The translations under genes were made by a program, and so were the position numbers. Of a DNA stretch of 64,000 nt, positions 28,330 through 37,107 are shown one piece after another. The notes under the pieces are model-generated. The model was not told the DNA's origin. It searched no databases and saw nothing but the letters and a program-made list of their open reading frames with translations. Position 1 is the first letter of the stretch; each line of letters starts with the position of its first letter. Origin of the DNA: Demequina capsici (GTDB lineage Bacteria > Actinomycetota > Actinomycetes > Actinomycetales > Demequinaceae); NCBI RefSeq assembly GCF_032102965.1, contig NZ_CP134880.1:868001-932000 (forward strand), read 5' to 3'.

Positions 28330-29498
28330 CCGTGCGCGGGCGGCCCCTCGCTGCCCGAGAGCAGTCCCTCCCAGATCGGCCGGGCGGCCGACGCCTCGTC
28401 GGGCAACGGCTCACCTGCCAGGATCGCGCGCGTGAGGAGCACATGGCGCGCCACGAAGTCCAGCTGGGTGAGGCCCGAACTCGTCATGTGCTCCGCGCCC
28501 AGCGCATCGTCCGCGCGGGCGTACGCCCGATCGATCGCGTCTGCGAGCGAGGCGGCGTCGCCCGGCTCGCAGTACTCGGCGACGTCGCCCGCGTACAGCT
28601 CGATGCCTCCGGTCCGCGTCACCACCAGCGGCAGCCCGGAGGAGAGCGCCTGGAGGACGGTCGTGGCGCCTGAGGCGTGGTCGTTCTCGGCGAGGGGCAC
28701 CACCACCACGTCCGCGTCCGCGTACTCCTTCCGCATTCCCGCGGAACCGTGCGCCTGCCTCACGGTGACGTTGGCGTGCGCGGCGAGACGACGAGCGCGG
28801 CGCCGCTTCGACAGCACGACCACGTCGAGCCCGGGCCGAAGGGCCGCGGCCTCGCCGAGGACCTCCCAGTCGCGGTCGCGGTCGTTCCCGGGCGCTACCA
28901 CCCTGGGCCGGCGCCCTGGCGTGCGCGCAGCTGCCTCGCGTGCCTCGGTGCGCAGGGGGATCCCATAGGGCACGAGCCGCGCGGAGTCCGGGAAGTCGCG
29001 GGCTGCCGCCTCGAGGTTCACGGGGGAGTGCACGGTGTGCACGGTGCTGGTGCTGAGGAGCCGGCCCGCGACACGGCGCCGCACCGGGTCCCAGCGCTCG
29101 AGCCGTGCCCAGAGCCACACCGACTGGGCGATGACGGGAAGGTCGCGTCGAAGCAGGCCCGCGCGCTTGAGCGCGCCGATGGCGAGGTGCTCCTTCTCCG
29201 TGTGTGTCCAGACGATGTCCGCCGCAGCGATCGCGGCGCGGTTCCGGTAGGCGTGGAGCAGATCGAATCCGAGGATCAGCTTCATGCCCTGGCGGATCGT
29301 CGAGACGAGCCTCGACTCCGGGGCATCGGTGGAGTGCCGCATCGTGAACCAGAGCCCTGCGTCGCCGTACCCGTAGGGGCCCGGGTACTGGGGTCCGAAG
29401 GGTGCCGGATCGGGTGTCGGGTACTGGCCGTGGTTGAGATGCACGTGCACGGTCGGCGCGTCGCTGCTGGGGGCCAGGGAGTCGGCGCTGTCGGACAT
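28326..29498 (-). CDS. Glycosyltransferase, GT-B fold group 1 type
   Basis: The 390-residue protein has a GT-B arrangement. Donor-binding motifs lie in the C-terminal half: ADVVVVPLAENDHASGATTVLQALSSGLPLVVTRTGG, where family 4 enzymes have the EXnE-type sugar-nucleotide site, here with an atypical first acid (ENDHASGATT). The acceptor-side half includes GYGDAGLWFTMRHS and VHSPVNLEAAARDF. No signal peptide or helix is seen. The acceptor is unknown, probably a cell-wall or exopolysaccharide intermediate. It stands alone and converges with the EamA gene with overlapping stop codons. GGGAGG precedes the ATG. Confidence 0.8.
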   Translation of the reverse strand: MSDSADSLAPSSDAPTVHVHLNHGQYPTPDPAPFGPQYPGPYGYGDAGLWFTMRHSTDAPESRLVSTIRQGMKLILGFDLLHAYRNRAAIAAADIVWTHTEKEHLAIGALKRAGLLRRDLPVIAQSVWLWARLERWDPVRRRVAGRLLSTSTVHTVHSPVNLEAAARDFPDSARLVPYGIPLRTEAREAAARTPGRRPRVVAPGNDRDRDWEVLGEAAALRPGLDVVVLSKRRRARRLAAHANVTVRQAHGSAGMRKEYADADVVVVPLAENDHASGATTVLQALSSGLPLVVTRTGGIELYAGDVAEYCEPGDAASLADAIDRAYARADDALGAEHMTSSGLTQLDFVARHVLLTRAILAGEPLPDEASAARPIWEGLLSGSEGPPAHG

Positions 29499-29646
29499 CG
29501 GAACCCTCCCGGTCGGGGTGGTCGTGCTCGGTTGGTGCCTACCGTAACAGTCGGCCTTCCGGCGAAGAAGGGGTGAGCCGCCACGCCGGCAGGCGTCCTT
29601 CGCGGCTCGCGCGTGGCCACGCTGCGGCGCCCGCTACCCTGCCTGA

Positions 29647-30306
29647 GTGACCACAGCACCGCTCCCGTCGACCATCGCGGCGACGGTCGAGCACTCGCTC
29701 GAGATCAAGCGGTCCGTGTTCCTCGCCCATCTGGAGCCGGTGAGCTCGGTGGACGAGGCCGACGTTGTGATCGCCGCGATCCGCAAGGAGCGCTGGGACG
29801 CGAGGCACCACTGCACGGCGTTGGTCGTCGGGCCGCATGCGGACCGGCAGCGCTCGAACGACGACGGCGAGCCGGCCGGCACCGCCGGCGTGCCGATGCT
29901 CGAGGTGCTGCGGCATCGTGACGTCACCGACGTGGTCGCGGTCGTCACCCGATGGTTCGGCGGCACGTTGCTCGGCGCGGGTGGCCTGGTCCGCGCGTAC
30001 GGGAGCGCGGTGTCCGAGGCGCTGGACCGGGCGGTCCTCGTGGAGCGCGTGCGACTCGCTCGCGCCACCGCGGAGGTTCCGCACGCCGACGCGGGACGCG
30101 TCCTCGCATTCCTCCATCAGTGGGCCGACGGTCACGGCTCCGTGCTCGACGAGCCGGAGTACGCCGCCGTCGCACGGCTCACGGTCCGTGTGCCGCCAGA
30201 GCTCATCGCCACGCTCGAGGCGGACCTCGCGGCGTTCACCTCGGGCGGCATCGTCCCCGTGGTCGGCGAGACCGTGGTGATGGACCGACCAGCCAAGGCG
30301 GGTTGA
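29647..30306 (+). CDS. yigZ: YigZ / IMPACT-family protein
   Basis: The 219-residue protein has the UPF0029/IMPACT N-terminal domain with KRSVFLAHLEPV, DARHHCTALVVG, SNDDGEPAGTAGVPML and TRWFGGTLLGAGGLVRAYG, all diagnostic. The C-terminal third is the small ferredoxin-like domain. The cellular role is poorly defined (translation or redox related). The start is GTG at 29647, exactly six bases after TACCCT, so the mRNA is predicted leaderless. The next gene (EamA) begins 15 bp after the stop and is probably co-transcribed. Confidence 0.9.
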   Translation: MTTAPLPSTIAATVEHSLEIKRSVFLAHLEPVSSVDEADVVIAAIRKERWDARHHCTALVVGPHADRQRSNDDGEPAGTAGVPMLEVLRHRDVTDVVAVVTRWFGGTLLGAGGLVRAYGSAVSEALDRAVLVERVRLARATAEVPHADAGRVLAFLHQWADGHGSVLDEPEYAAVARLTVRVPPELIATLEADLAAFTSGGIVPVVGETVVMDRPAKAG

Positions 30307-30320
30307 CGTTGCCGAGCCGG

Positions 30321-31205
30321 GTGAATGCTGCCACTGCCGCGCCGCTGCTCGTGCTGGCCGGCCTGGTGTGCCAGGAGGCGGGTGCGTCGATCGCCGTGCT
30401 GGTCTTCCCCGACGCGGGGCCCGTCGGGATGGTGGCGCTGCGCCTGCTGTTCTCCGCGGTCGTCCTGGTGCCGCTGGCCTGGCGTGGTCTGCGGGCGGGG
30501 GTGCTCACCCACTGGCGTGTGCTCGTCGGCTACGGGCTGGCGCTCGCCGCGATGAACGTCGTCTTCTACCTTGCGATCGACCGGATCCCGTTGGGGATCG
30601 CCGTGACCATCGAGGTGCTGGGGCCTCTGACGCTGAGCGTGGTGAAGAGCCGCAGCCTTCGCGGCCTGCTGTGGGCGGTGATGGCGGCGGTCGGGGTCGT
30701 CCTGCTGGGCGGCACCGCGCACGATCTCGATCCTCTGGGCGTGCTGTTCGCCGTGGCGGCCGCCGTGCTGTGGGCGGTGTACATCCTCATGGCCAGGTCC
30801 GCAGGCGCTGCGCTTCCCGGCGTCACCGGACTCGCGGCGGCGATGTCCCTCGGAGCGGTCGCCACGTTGCCGTTCGCGCTCGCGGTCACCGGGTCGGCCC
30901 TGCTGCATCCGCGCGTGCTCGCCCTCGGATTCGCTGTCGCGGTGCTGTCGTCGGCCATCCCGTACGGCATCGAGATCTCCGCCCTCCGTCACCTGCGGCC
31001 CGAGACGTTCGGCGTGCTGATGGCGCTCGCGCCCGCCGTGGCCGCGCTCGCGGGCCTGGTGCTGCTGGGCCAAGCGTTGACGTGGGGAGTGGTGGTGGGG
31101 ATCGCGCTCGTGAGCCTCGCAGGTGCCGGAGCGGTGGTGTCGGCGACCCGTCCGCGATCCGGTCAGGCACCAGAGGTGGAGCCGATCCCGCCCTCGCCGG
31201 TCTGA
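30321..31205 (+). CDS. EamA-family exporter, RhtA (threonine/homoserine) type
   Basis: The 294-residue membrane protein has about ten helices. LVCQEAGASIAVLVFPDAGPVGMVALRL, PLGIAVTIEVLGPL and SSAIPYGIEISALRHL resemble RhtA-type inner-membrane exporters more than generic EamA proteins. The likely start is GTG at 30321; TTG at 30309 is an alternative. It lies 15 bp after yigZ and probably shares its transcript. The substrate is inferred only from family. Confidence 0.82.
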   Translation: MNAATAAPLLVLAGLVCQEAGASIAVLVFPDAGPVGMVALRLLFSAVVLVPLAWRGLRAGVLTHWRVLVGYGLALAAMNVVFYLAIDRIPLGIAVTIEVLGPLTLSVVKSRSLRGLLWAVMAAVGVVLLGGTAHDLDPLGVLFAVAAAVLWAVYILMARSAGAALPGVTGLAAAMSLGAVATLPFALAVTGSALLHPRVLALGFAVAVLSSAIPYGIEISALRHLRPETFGVLMALAPAVAALAGLVLLGQALTWGVVVGIALVSLAGAGAVVSATRPRSGQAPEVEPIPPSPV

Positions 31206-31331
31206 TCGCGCGTGGCGTTCCGCTGCTGGAGAGGCCGCAGGTCTTCCGCATGGGTCAGGCGCACGCGATCATCGACTCGTTCGACAAGGGCGTGCGTCTC
31301 TGGGTGCAGGGTCGCGGCTTACCCTGGCTCC

Positions 31332-32441
31332 ATGCGGGCAGACGATCTCCTCGAGGGCCCCCGCGGGCGGCGCACGTGCCTGGAGCTGGCGCTCGCCTGG
31401 GGTGAGGTCGCGGGTGGGACGGACGAGTTGGCGCGCGCGGTGTTCGCGATGGCGCAGCAGCTCGACGTCGGCGCCGGGTCGTCACGCGTGGTGTTCACCA
31501 TCGCGGCCGGTGGCGGGAGCTTCGAGCGCGCGAACCCGGAGCCGACGCCCACGCCCGGCGACGTCGTGTCCGCGTGGGCCGCGCTGCCGATCGGCTCCGT
31601 GGATGCGGCTGTCCTGCATGCGGCGGTGGTCACCTCCGTGGACCGGGCCCGCTACTGGCAGGAGCCCGACGGCGAGGACGTCCTGCTTGCGGTGCCTCTC
31701 GTCCGGCCGCAGATCGCGCGCGTGGCCGCCGAGATCGCTTCGGCTCCCGCTGCCCGCTGGTGGGACGCCCCTGCGGCCCGGGACGAGCAGTGGCGCGTGG
31801 ACTTCGGGTACGGGGCCGACGGTGCTGCCGCGGCTCCCGAGCGCACGCGGCCTGCGCGGGCGGTGCTCACGCGGTGGCAGGAGCGGACGCTTGCCCGCGA
31901 GGCGAAGGCGGGGCGAGACGCCGCTGCGGGCGAATGGTCGGGCCCGTGGTGGTCCATCCCGCCCACGGGTCTCACGCGGACGACGCGCTCCACCGGGGCT
32001 CGCGGACCGGCGGGCCTCGCCTGGGTGGAGGACCGGCTCGGGTGGCGCCGCGCCACCGTGAGCCGTGTGCCGGTGCGCGAGGAGCTGCGCGTGTACGAGG
32101 TCGACGGGGTGGAGGCGTGGTCCGAGCTGTGCCGCCGCTACCCGCTCGAGGTGACGGCGTCGCGGAGGCGCACCTGGGCGCTCGCGACGGGCTCCGCGTC
32201 ACGGTGGGTGATCCCCGACTGGGCGCGCGTGGCCCGCGATTACGACGCGGTCCACCTCACCGTGCTCGGCTACATGCGTGCCGCGACGCGAGCCATTCCT
32301 CTGGCCGAGGGCATCGCGACTGTGATCGCCGGCTGGAGCCCCGACGAGACGTGGTGGCTGACCGACGTGGTCGCTGACCCGTCGTCCCTCGAGCGGTGGG
32401 CTGCGGTGGGCGACGGCGAATGGGTGCCTGCTCAGGTGTGA
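31332..32441 (+). CDS. Conserved hypothetical protein (369 aa)
   Basis: I do not recognise this family. The protein is soluble by appearance, with no signal peptide, no helices and no catalytic motif. It is rich in Trp and Arg, with an Ala-rich N-terminal half (LELALAWGEVAGGTDELARAVF) and a C-terminal half containing RRYPLEVTASRRRTWALATG and VIPDWARVARDYDAVHLTVLGYM, which reads like a structured binding domain. The ATG is exactly six bases after TACCCT (leaderless). Its last 10 bases overlap the convergent NYN-domain gene. Confidence 0.7.
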   Translation: MRADDLLEGPRGRRTCLELALAWGEVAGGTDELARAVFAMAQQLDVGAGSSRVVFTIAAGGGSFERANPEPTPTPGDVVSAWAALPIGSVDAAVLHAAVVTSVDRARYWQEPDGEDVLLAVPLVRPQIARVAAEIASAPAARWWDAPAARDEQWRVDFGYGADGAAAAPERTRPARAVLTRWQERTLAREAKAGRDAAAGEWSGPWWSIPPTGLTRTTRSTGARGPAGLAWVEDRLGWRRATVSRVPVREELRVYEVDGVEAWSELCRRYPLEVTASRRRTWALATGSASRWVIPDWARVARDYDAVHLTVLGYMRAATRAIPLAEGIATVIAGWSPDETWWLTDVVADPSSLERWAAVGDGEWVPAQV

Positions 32442-33157
32442 CGCACGTAGGCGTTGGGGGACTTGCCCTCGCCCGCCGGACGTGATTTGACCTGGTAGTC
32501 GGGGTGGGCCTTCATCAGGTCGGTGAGCTTTCCGTAGCCCCACGTGCGCGAGTCGAAGTCGGAGGCGAGCCGGGACAGGTTGCTCCCGACCGCGCCGAGC
32601 TGGGCCCAGCCGTCGTCCCCGGCTGCCGCGTCGACGGCCTCCTCGAGAAGGCTCGACAGGCGTCGGTCCTCCCTGAGGGACGTCTTCGCCGTCTCGGCGG
32701 GCGGGGCCTTGGGCGGTTCGAGGTTCTCCACGTAGATGAACGTGTTGCAGGCCGCCACGAACGGCTTGGGCGTCTTGCGCTGCCCGAAGCCGTACACCGT
32801 CAGCCCCTCCTCGCGGATGCGGGCGGCGAGCCGGGTGAAGTCGCTGTCGCTCGACACCAGGCAGAAGCCGTCCACGCGCCCCGCATGCAGCAGGTCCATC
32901 GCGTCGATGATGAGCGCGCTGTCCGTGGCGTTCTTGCCGGTCGTGTAGCTGAACTGCTGGATCGGCTGCACGGAGTTCTCGAGCAGCTCCGACTTCCACG
33001 ACGCCAGCTGCGTCGAGGTCCAGTCGCCGTAGGCGCGCCGGACGCTGGCGGTGCCGTACTTCGCGATCTCCGCGAGCAGGCGCTCGATGTGCTTGGCGCT
33101 CGCGTTGTCGGCGTCGATCAGCACCGCGAGGCGTGCTCCCTCTGCAGGGTCGGACAT
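32432..33157 (-). CDS. NYN-domain (PIN-like) nuclease with C-terminal OST-HTH/LOTUS-like region
   Basis: The 241-residue protein begins with a LabA-type NYN domain (about residues 8-150). Acidic catalytic positions are in AVLIDADNASAKH, TDSALIIDAMDLLH and FCLVSSDSDFTRLA, giving the Mg2+ site expected of a PIN-like RNase. The C-terminal 75 residues (LSSLLEEAVDAAAGDDGWAQ, then GYGKLTDLMKAHPDY) match the OST-HTH RNA-binding module. Function is probably RNA cleavage or decay. It is alone on its strand and its stop region overlaps the convergent hypothetical gene by 10 bp. Confidence 0.87.
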   Translation of the reverse strand: MSDPAEGARLAVLIDADNASAKHIERLLAEIAKYGTASVRRAYGDWTSTQLASWKSELLENSVQPIQQFSYTTGKNATDSALIIDAMDLLHAGRVDGFCLVSSDSDFTRLAARIREEGLTVYGFGQRKTPKPFVAACNTFIYVENLEPPKAPPAETAKTSLREDRRLSSLLEEAVDAAAGDDGWAQLGAVGSNLSRLASDFDSRTWGYGKLTDLMKAHPDYQVKSRPAGEGKSPNAYVRHT

Positions 33158-33238
33158 GGTTCCCCTTCCGTGGGCCTGACCTCGACCCTAGTCGTCGTCG
33201 TGGTGCGGGCGTCGCGCGGTGGCTCGGCGCGGATGGGT

Positions 33239-33370
33239 ACATGGTTGTCGCCTTCGGGGCACATGGTTGTCGACGCTCATGCACCCGAACCGACACTGGC
33301 TGACTCGTCAGATGCAGCGAACTCCAGAAACCGACACTGGCTCACCCCGAAGGCGACGCTCATGCACCCC
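33239..33370. repeat. Cluster of short direct and inverted repeats downstream of the helicase gene
   Basis: This non-coding stretch is unusually repetitive. CATGGTTGTCG occurs at 33240-33250 and 33262-33272; CGACGCTCATGCACCC at 33271-33286 and 33354-33369; AACCGACACTGGCT at 33288-33301 and 33329-33342. GTCGCCTTCGGGG (33247-33259) is inverted as CCCCGAAGGCGAC (33345-33357). The layout resembles the end of an insertion element or a MITE relic. No transposase coding is present. Confidence 0.6.
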
Positions 33371-33381
33371 GTTCGGGGTGC
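33364..33381 (-). terminator. Hairpin at the end of the helicase gene
   Basis: GCACCCC (33364-33370) pairs with GGGGTGC (33375-33381) around a GTTC tetraloop. It abuts and slightly overlaps the helicase stop codon. No T-run follows. Confidence 0.45.
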
Positions 33382-36068
33382 TACTGCGGGCCGACGTGCA
33401 GCAGCTCGAGCACCGGTGCGCCGGCCTCGTCGGACGCCTCGAGGTCGACCAGCGCGGTGATCGACCAGTCGTGATCACCGTCGCGGTCGTCGATCACCTG
33501 GCGCACCAGCCAACGGCCCGCGGGCAGCGTCGCGTCGGGCGTCGCCGCGAGGGCGGCCCGCGCCACGCCGATGCAGTGGTCGCCGCCCGGCTCCACGAAC
33601 GTGAGCAGCGTGGCGGCGCGAGCGTTGGGGCCGATGCCGATCGCGTCGTCGCCCTGGGCCACGAACAACGGGTCGAGCGCGTCGCGCCACGCGTCGGCGT
33701 TCCAGCCGGCGCCGTCGTCGAGCGCGCCGAGCGCCGTGTAGTCCTCGCGTGCGGCGAGCTCGATCCGCCGGAACATCGCGTTCGCGACGAGCCGCCGCAG
33801 CACGCGGGGGTTGCCGGACATCGGACGCGCAGGGCCCGCGAGAGGCGCAGCGGGGGAGGTCGAGTCTGCGTCGTCCGTGATCACCGCGTCGGGGTTCATG
33901 AGCCGTTCCCACTCGTCGAGCAGAGACGAGTCCGTGGCGCGTACCAGCGCGCCCAGCCACTCGGTGATGGCGACCACGTCGTCGGTGCGGTGCTCCTCGG
34001 GCACTGTCTGCCGCAGGGCCCGGTACGCCTCGGCGAGGTAGCGCAGCACCACCCCCTCGGTGCGCTCGAGACCGTACGCCGAGATGAGGTCGCCGAAGGA
34101 CATCGCCTTCTCGAGCATGTCCCGCACGACCGACTTGGGGGAGAGCTCGGCGTCCAGGATCCACGGATTCGATCGACGGAAGGTGAGGAAAGCAGGTTCC
34201 AGCAGATCCGCGAGCGGGCGCGGCCACGTGATGTCCTCGAGCAGCTCCATCCGCTCCTCGTACTCGATGCCGTCTGCCTTCATCGCCGCCACGGCCTCGC
34301 CGCGCGCCACGTTCTGCTGAGCGAGCAGCAGCTGACGCGGATCGGACAGCGTCGCCTCGATCACCGACACGACGTCCAGCGCATGGTCCGGCGCCTCGAT
34401 GTTGAGGAGGTCCATGGCGGCGAGCGCGAAGGGGGACAGCGGCTGGTTGAGCGCGAAGCCACGGGGAACGTCCACCGTCAGGCGTACCGACGGACGCTCG
34501 CCGCGCGGATGGGCGGCGTCGGGTACGCGGATGTGCTCGACGACGCCCGCCACGCGCAGCGAGCGGTAGATCCTCAGCGATTGACGGATGTGCGCGGACT
34601 TCTGCGCGTCCGTCTCGTGGGTCGAGTCGAGCAGATGCATCATCGCGAGCACCGGGTCCTCGGCCTCGCGGTCCAGCCATGGGTTCGGGATGCCGCGCGC
34701 GAGGATGTTGAGCACCATCGCGTGGGTCACGGAGAATCGGCTCACCAGCGCCTCGGGCTCGGCGTCCCGGAGGCGCTCGAACGTGGCGTCGGTCCAGTTC
34801 ACGGACCCTGCCGGCGCGCTCTTGCGGACGATCTTCTTTCGCTTCTTCGGGTCGTCGCCCGCCTTGGCGAGCGCCTTGCGGTTCTCGATGACGTGGTCGG
34901 GCGCCATCGCGATCACGTCGCCCTCGGTGTCGAAGCCGGCGCGCCCCGCGCGGCCCGCGATCTGATGGAACTCGCGTGCGGTCAGGTGGCGCATGCGTTC
35001 GCCGTCGTACTTCACGAGCGAGGTGAGCACCACGGTCCGGATCGGCACGTTGATGCCGACGCCGAGCGTGTCCGTGCCGCACACCACCTTGAGCAGGCCC
35101 TGCTGCGTGAGCCGCTCGACGATCCGGCGGTACTTGGGGAGCATGCCGGCGTGATGGACCCCGATGCCCGCGCGCAGGAACTTGCTGAGCGTCTTGCCGA
35201 ACCCGGTGCCGAAGCGCACGCCGTCCAGCGCCTCGACGATGCGTGCCTTCTCCTGCTTCGAGGAGACGTTCATGCTCAGGAGTGCCTGGGCGCGGTCGAC
35301 TGCGTCCTTCTGCGTGAAGTGGACGATGTAGACGGGCGCCTTGCCGGTCTGGACCAGGCGTTCGACCACCTCGGGCAGCGGTTCGACGAGGTACTCGAAT
35401 GACAGCGGCACGGGTCGCTCGGCGGTCGTCACCTGCGCGACGGCGCGGTCGGACCGCGACTCGAGGTCCTTGACCAACCATGTCGTGTCGCCGAGCGTGG
35501 CAGACATCAGCACGAACTGCGTGTGCGGCAGCTCGAGCAGGGGCACCTGCCATGCCCAGCCGCGCTGCGGGTCGGAGTAGAAGTGGAACTCGTCCATGAC
35601 GACGAGCGACGCGTCGGTGGCGTCGCCGTCGCGCAGGGCCAGGTTGGCGAGGATCTCGGCGGTGCAGCAGATGATCGGCGCGTCGGGGTTCACGGCGGAG
35701 TCGCCGGTCATGAGTCCCACGTTCGCGGAGCCGAACAGGTCGATCAGCGCGAAGAACTTCTCGCTCACCAGCGCCTTGAGCGGTGCGGTGTAGAACGTGC
35801 GTCCACCGGCCCCCGCCCGGTGCGCGGCGAGCGCCGCGAAGTGCGCACCCGCGGCGACGAGGGACTTGCCCGAGCCGGTCGGCGTCGCGAGGATCACGTG
35901 GCTCCCGGAGACGATCTCCATCAGCGCCTCGTCCTGGTGCGGGTACAGCGCCAGGCCGGACTCGGCCGCCCACTCGGAGAACGCCTCGTACAACGCATCG
36001 GGGTCGGGCGCGACGCCCGCCGCGGGTGAGGGCAGGCGTGCGATCAGGGGCGCATCGGTGTGGGTCAT
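33381..36068 (-). CDS. DEAD/DEAH-box RNA helicase with DUF3516 C-terminus
   Basis: The 895-residue SF2 helicase has motif I ATPTGSGKS (about residue 58), DEFH as motif II (MDEFHFY), motif III SATLG, and the motif V-VI region GTDTLGVGINVP...QIAGRAGRAG. The C-terminal half is the actinobacterial DUF3516 domain. It resembles Ski2/Mtr4-like helicases, so RNA unwinding or turnover is the likely role. ATG at 36068 is preferred, with GACAAT seven bases upstream as a -10; ATG at 36077 adds three residues. It is bracketed by related short repeats at both ends. Confidence 0.9.
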   Translation of the reverse strand: MTHTDAPLIARLPSPAAGVAPDPDALYEAFSEWAAESGLALYPHQDEALMEIVSGSHVILATPTGSGKSLVAAGAHFAALAAHRAGAGGRTFYTAPLKALVSEKFFALIDLFGSANVGLMTGDSAVNPDAPIICCTAEILANLALRDGDATDASLVVMDEFHFYSDPQRGWAWQVPLLELPHTQFVLMSATLGDTTWLVKDLESRSDRAVAQVTTAERPVPLSFEYLVEPLPEVVERLVQTGKAPVYIVHFTQKDAVDRAQALLSMNVSSKQEKARIVEALDGVRFGTGFGKTLSKFLRAGIGVHHAGMLPKYRRIVERLTQQGLLKVVCGTDTLGVGINVPIRTVVLTSLVKYDGERMRHLTAREFHQIAGRAGRAGFDTEGDVIAMAPDHVIENRKALAKAGDDPKKRKKIVRKSAPAGSVNWTDATFERLRDAEPEALVSRFSVTHAMVLNILARGIPNPWLDREAEDPVLAMMHLLDSTHETDAQKSAHIRQSLRIYRSLRVAGVVEHIRVPDAAHPRGERPSVRLTVDVPRGFALNQPLSPFALAAMDLLNIEAPDHALDVVSVIEATLSDPRQLLLAQQNVARGEAVAAMKADGIEYEERMELLEDITWPRPLADLLEPAFLTFRRSNPWILDAELSPKSVVRDMLEKAMSFGDLISAYGLERTEGVVLRYLAEAYRALRQTVPEEHRTDDVVAITEWLGALVRATDSSLLDEWERLMNPDAVITDDADSTSPAAPLAGPARPMSGNPRVLRRLVANAMFRRIELAAREDYTALGALDDGAGWNADAWRDALDPLFVAQGDDAIGIGPNARAATLLTFVEPGGDHCIGVARAALAATPDATLPAGRWLVRQVIDDRDGDHDWSITALVDLEASDEAGAPVLELLHVGPQ

Positions 36069-36087
36069 CGAGTCCATTGTCCCGTCT

Positions 36088-36149
36088 CGGGCTGACAGGG
36101 GCTCACCTCCGAGCGTCCCGGGCTGACAGCGGCTCACCTCCGAGCGTCC
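36088..36149. repeat. Two tandem 31-bp repeats upstream of the helicase gene
   Basis: Units at 36088-36118 and 36119-36149 differ at a single base. Each contains CTGACAnnGGCTCACC (36092-36107 and 36123-36138), a motif related to CCGACACTGGCTnACY at 33290-33305 and 33331-33346 on the other side of the helicase. The repeats lie 20-81 bp upstream of the helicase start, so they may affect its promoter. Confidence 0.8.
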
Positions 36150-36198
36150 CGGGTATGTGAGTGCCGCTTCTGAGAGCTGGCCGCGTCTGACGGGTGAA

Positions 36199-37095
36199 TC
36201 AGTGTCGCGAGTCAGCGTCGCGCAGGGCGGTGATCGCCTCCAGTAGCCGATCGCGCACCGCTGCTCCCCGCTCCGCGAACTCGCGCTGTCGCTCCACGTA
36301 CTCGCGCTTGCCTGCGGGCGTCTCGATCGCGATCGCCTCCAGTCCGTAGGACGATACGTCGTAGGGCGACGCCTGCATGTCCACCCGACGCACGTCCAAC
36401 GCGAGCTGGAACGCGTCCAGGACCAGGGACGACGGGACGGCAGGGGTGAGCTTGAGCGCCCACTTGTAGACGTCCATGTTCGCGTGGAGGCAGCCGGGCT
36501 GCTCCATGGCGGGCTGCGTCTCACGGGTCGGCAGCAGCTCGTTGAGCGGTGCGGCCTCCGGCGTGAAGAAGCGGAAAGCGTCGAAGTGGGTGCAGCGGAT
36601 CGGGTGGGATTCGACGACCGCGTCGGTCGCGGCGGCGCCCAGTCTCAGGGGCAGCGGATGCCGTCGGTCGTCGCCGTCCATGCGGTAGACCATGGCCCAC
36701 TCGTGCAGCCCGAAGCAGCCGAACGAGGCTGTTCGCGTCGCGGTGCGCTTGAGCAGCGTCTCGACGTAGCCCACCGTGCTGGCCCGCGCGTCCATGAACG
36801 CCTCGACGTCCACGATCGTCCGTCGGCCTGAGGTCCAGTAGAACCGCCAGTCCGCGTGCTCGTCGGCGTCCTGCAGTGCGACGCCGACGCCGGGGTGCCA
36901 GCGGCGCAGGTGCGACGGCTTGGTCGCGTAGTACTCGTACAGGAAGTCCTCGATGGCGTGCCGCTCACCGCGGGATGCGCGCTCCCGCCGCCCGGCCGTG
37001 AGGGCGTCGGCCTGTGCCGCGTGCGCCTGGGCGAGCGGCACCCAGTCGGCGCGCGCGAGCGTGCGCACGGCGGCGAGGGCGGGGACGACGCTCAT
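36199..37095 (-). CDS. Conserved actinobacterial protein, often annotated 3-methyladenine DNA glycosylase
   Basis: The 298-residue soluble protein matches, from memory, a family commonly labelled 3-methyladenine DNA glycosylase in Actinobacteria. I see no helix-hairpin-helix or other glycosylase active-site motif, so that label is unproven. Distinctive segments are AIEDFLYEYYATKPSHLRRWHPGVG, FGCFGLHEWAMVYRM, RCTHFDAFRFFTPEA, and PGCLHANMDVYKWALKLTP. The His/Cys/Asp-rich conserved patches (GLHEW, CTHFDA, CLHANMD) look like an active site or metal site. GACAAT six bases before the ATG suggests a leaderless transcript. It precedes the helicase on the same strand, separated by the 31-bp repeats. 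Confidence 0.65.
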   Translation of the reverse strand: MSVVPALAAVRTLARADWVPLAQAHAAQADALTAGRRERASRGERHAIEDFLYEYYATKPSHLRRWHPGVGVALQDADEHADWRFYWTSGRRTIVDVEAFMDARASTVGYVETLLKRTATRTASFGCFGLHEWAMVYRMDGDDRRHPLPLRLGAAATDAVVESHPIRCTHFDAFRFFTPEAAPLNELLPTRETQPAMEQPGCLHANMDVYKWALKLTPAVPSSLVLDAFQLALDVRRVDMQASPYDVSSYGLEAIAIETPAGKREYVERQREFAERGAAVRDRLLEAITALRDADSRH

Positions 37096-37107
37096 GCCCC
37101 CATTGTC

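Noticed and set aside
36088..36149. Tandem 31-bp units considered as a CRISPR array.
   Set aside because: There are only two units, directly abutting with no spacers, and no cas genes in the window.
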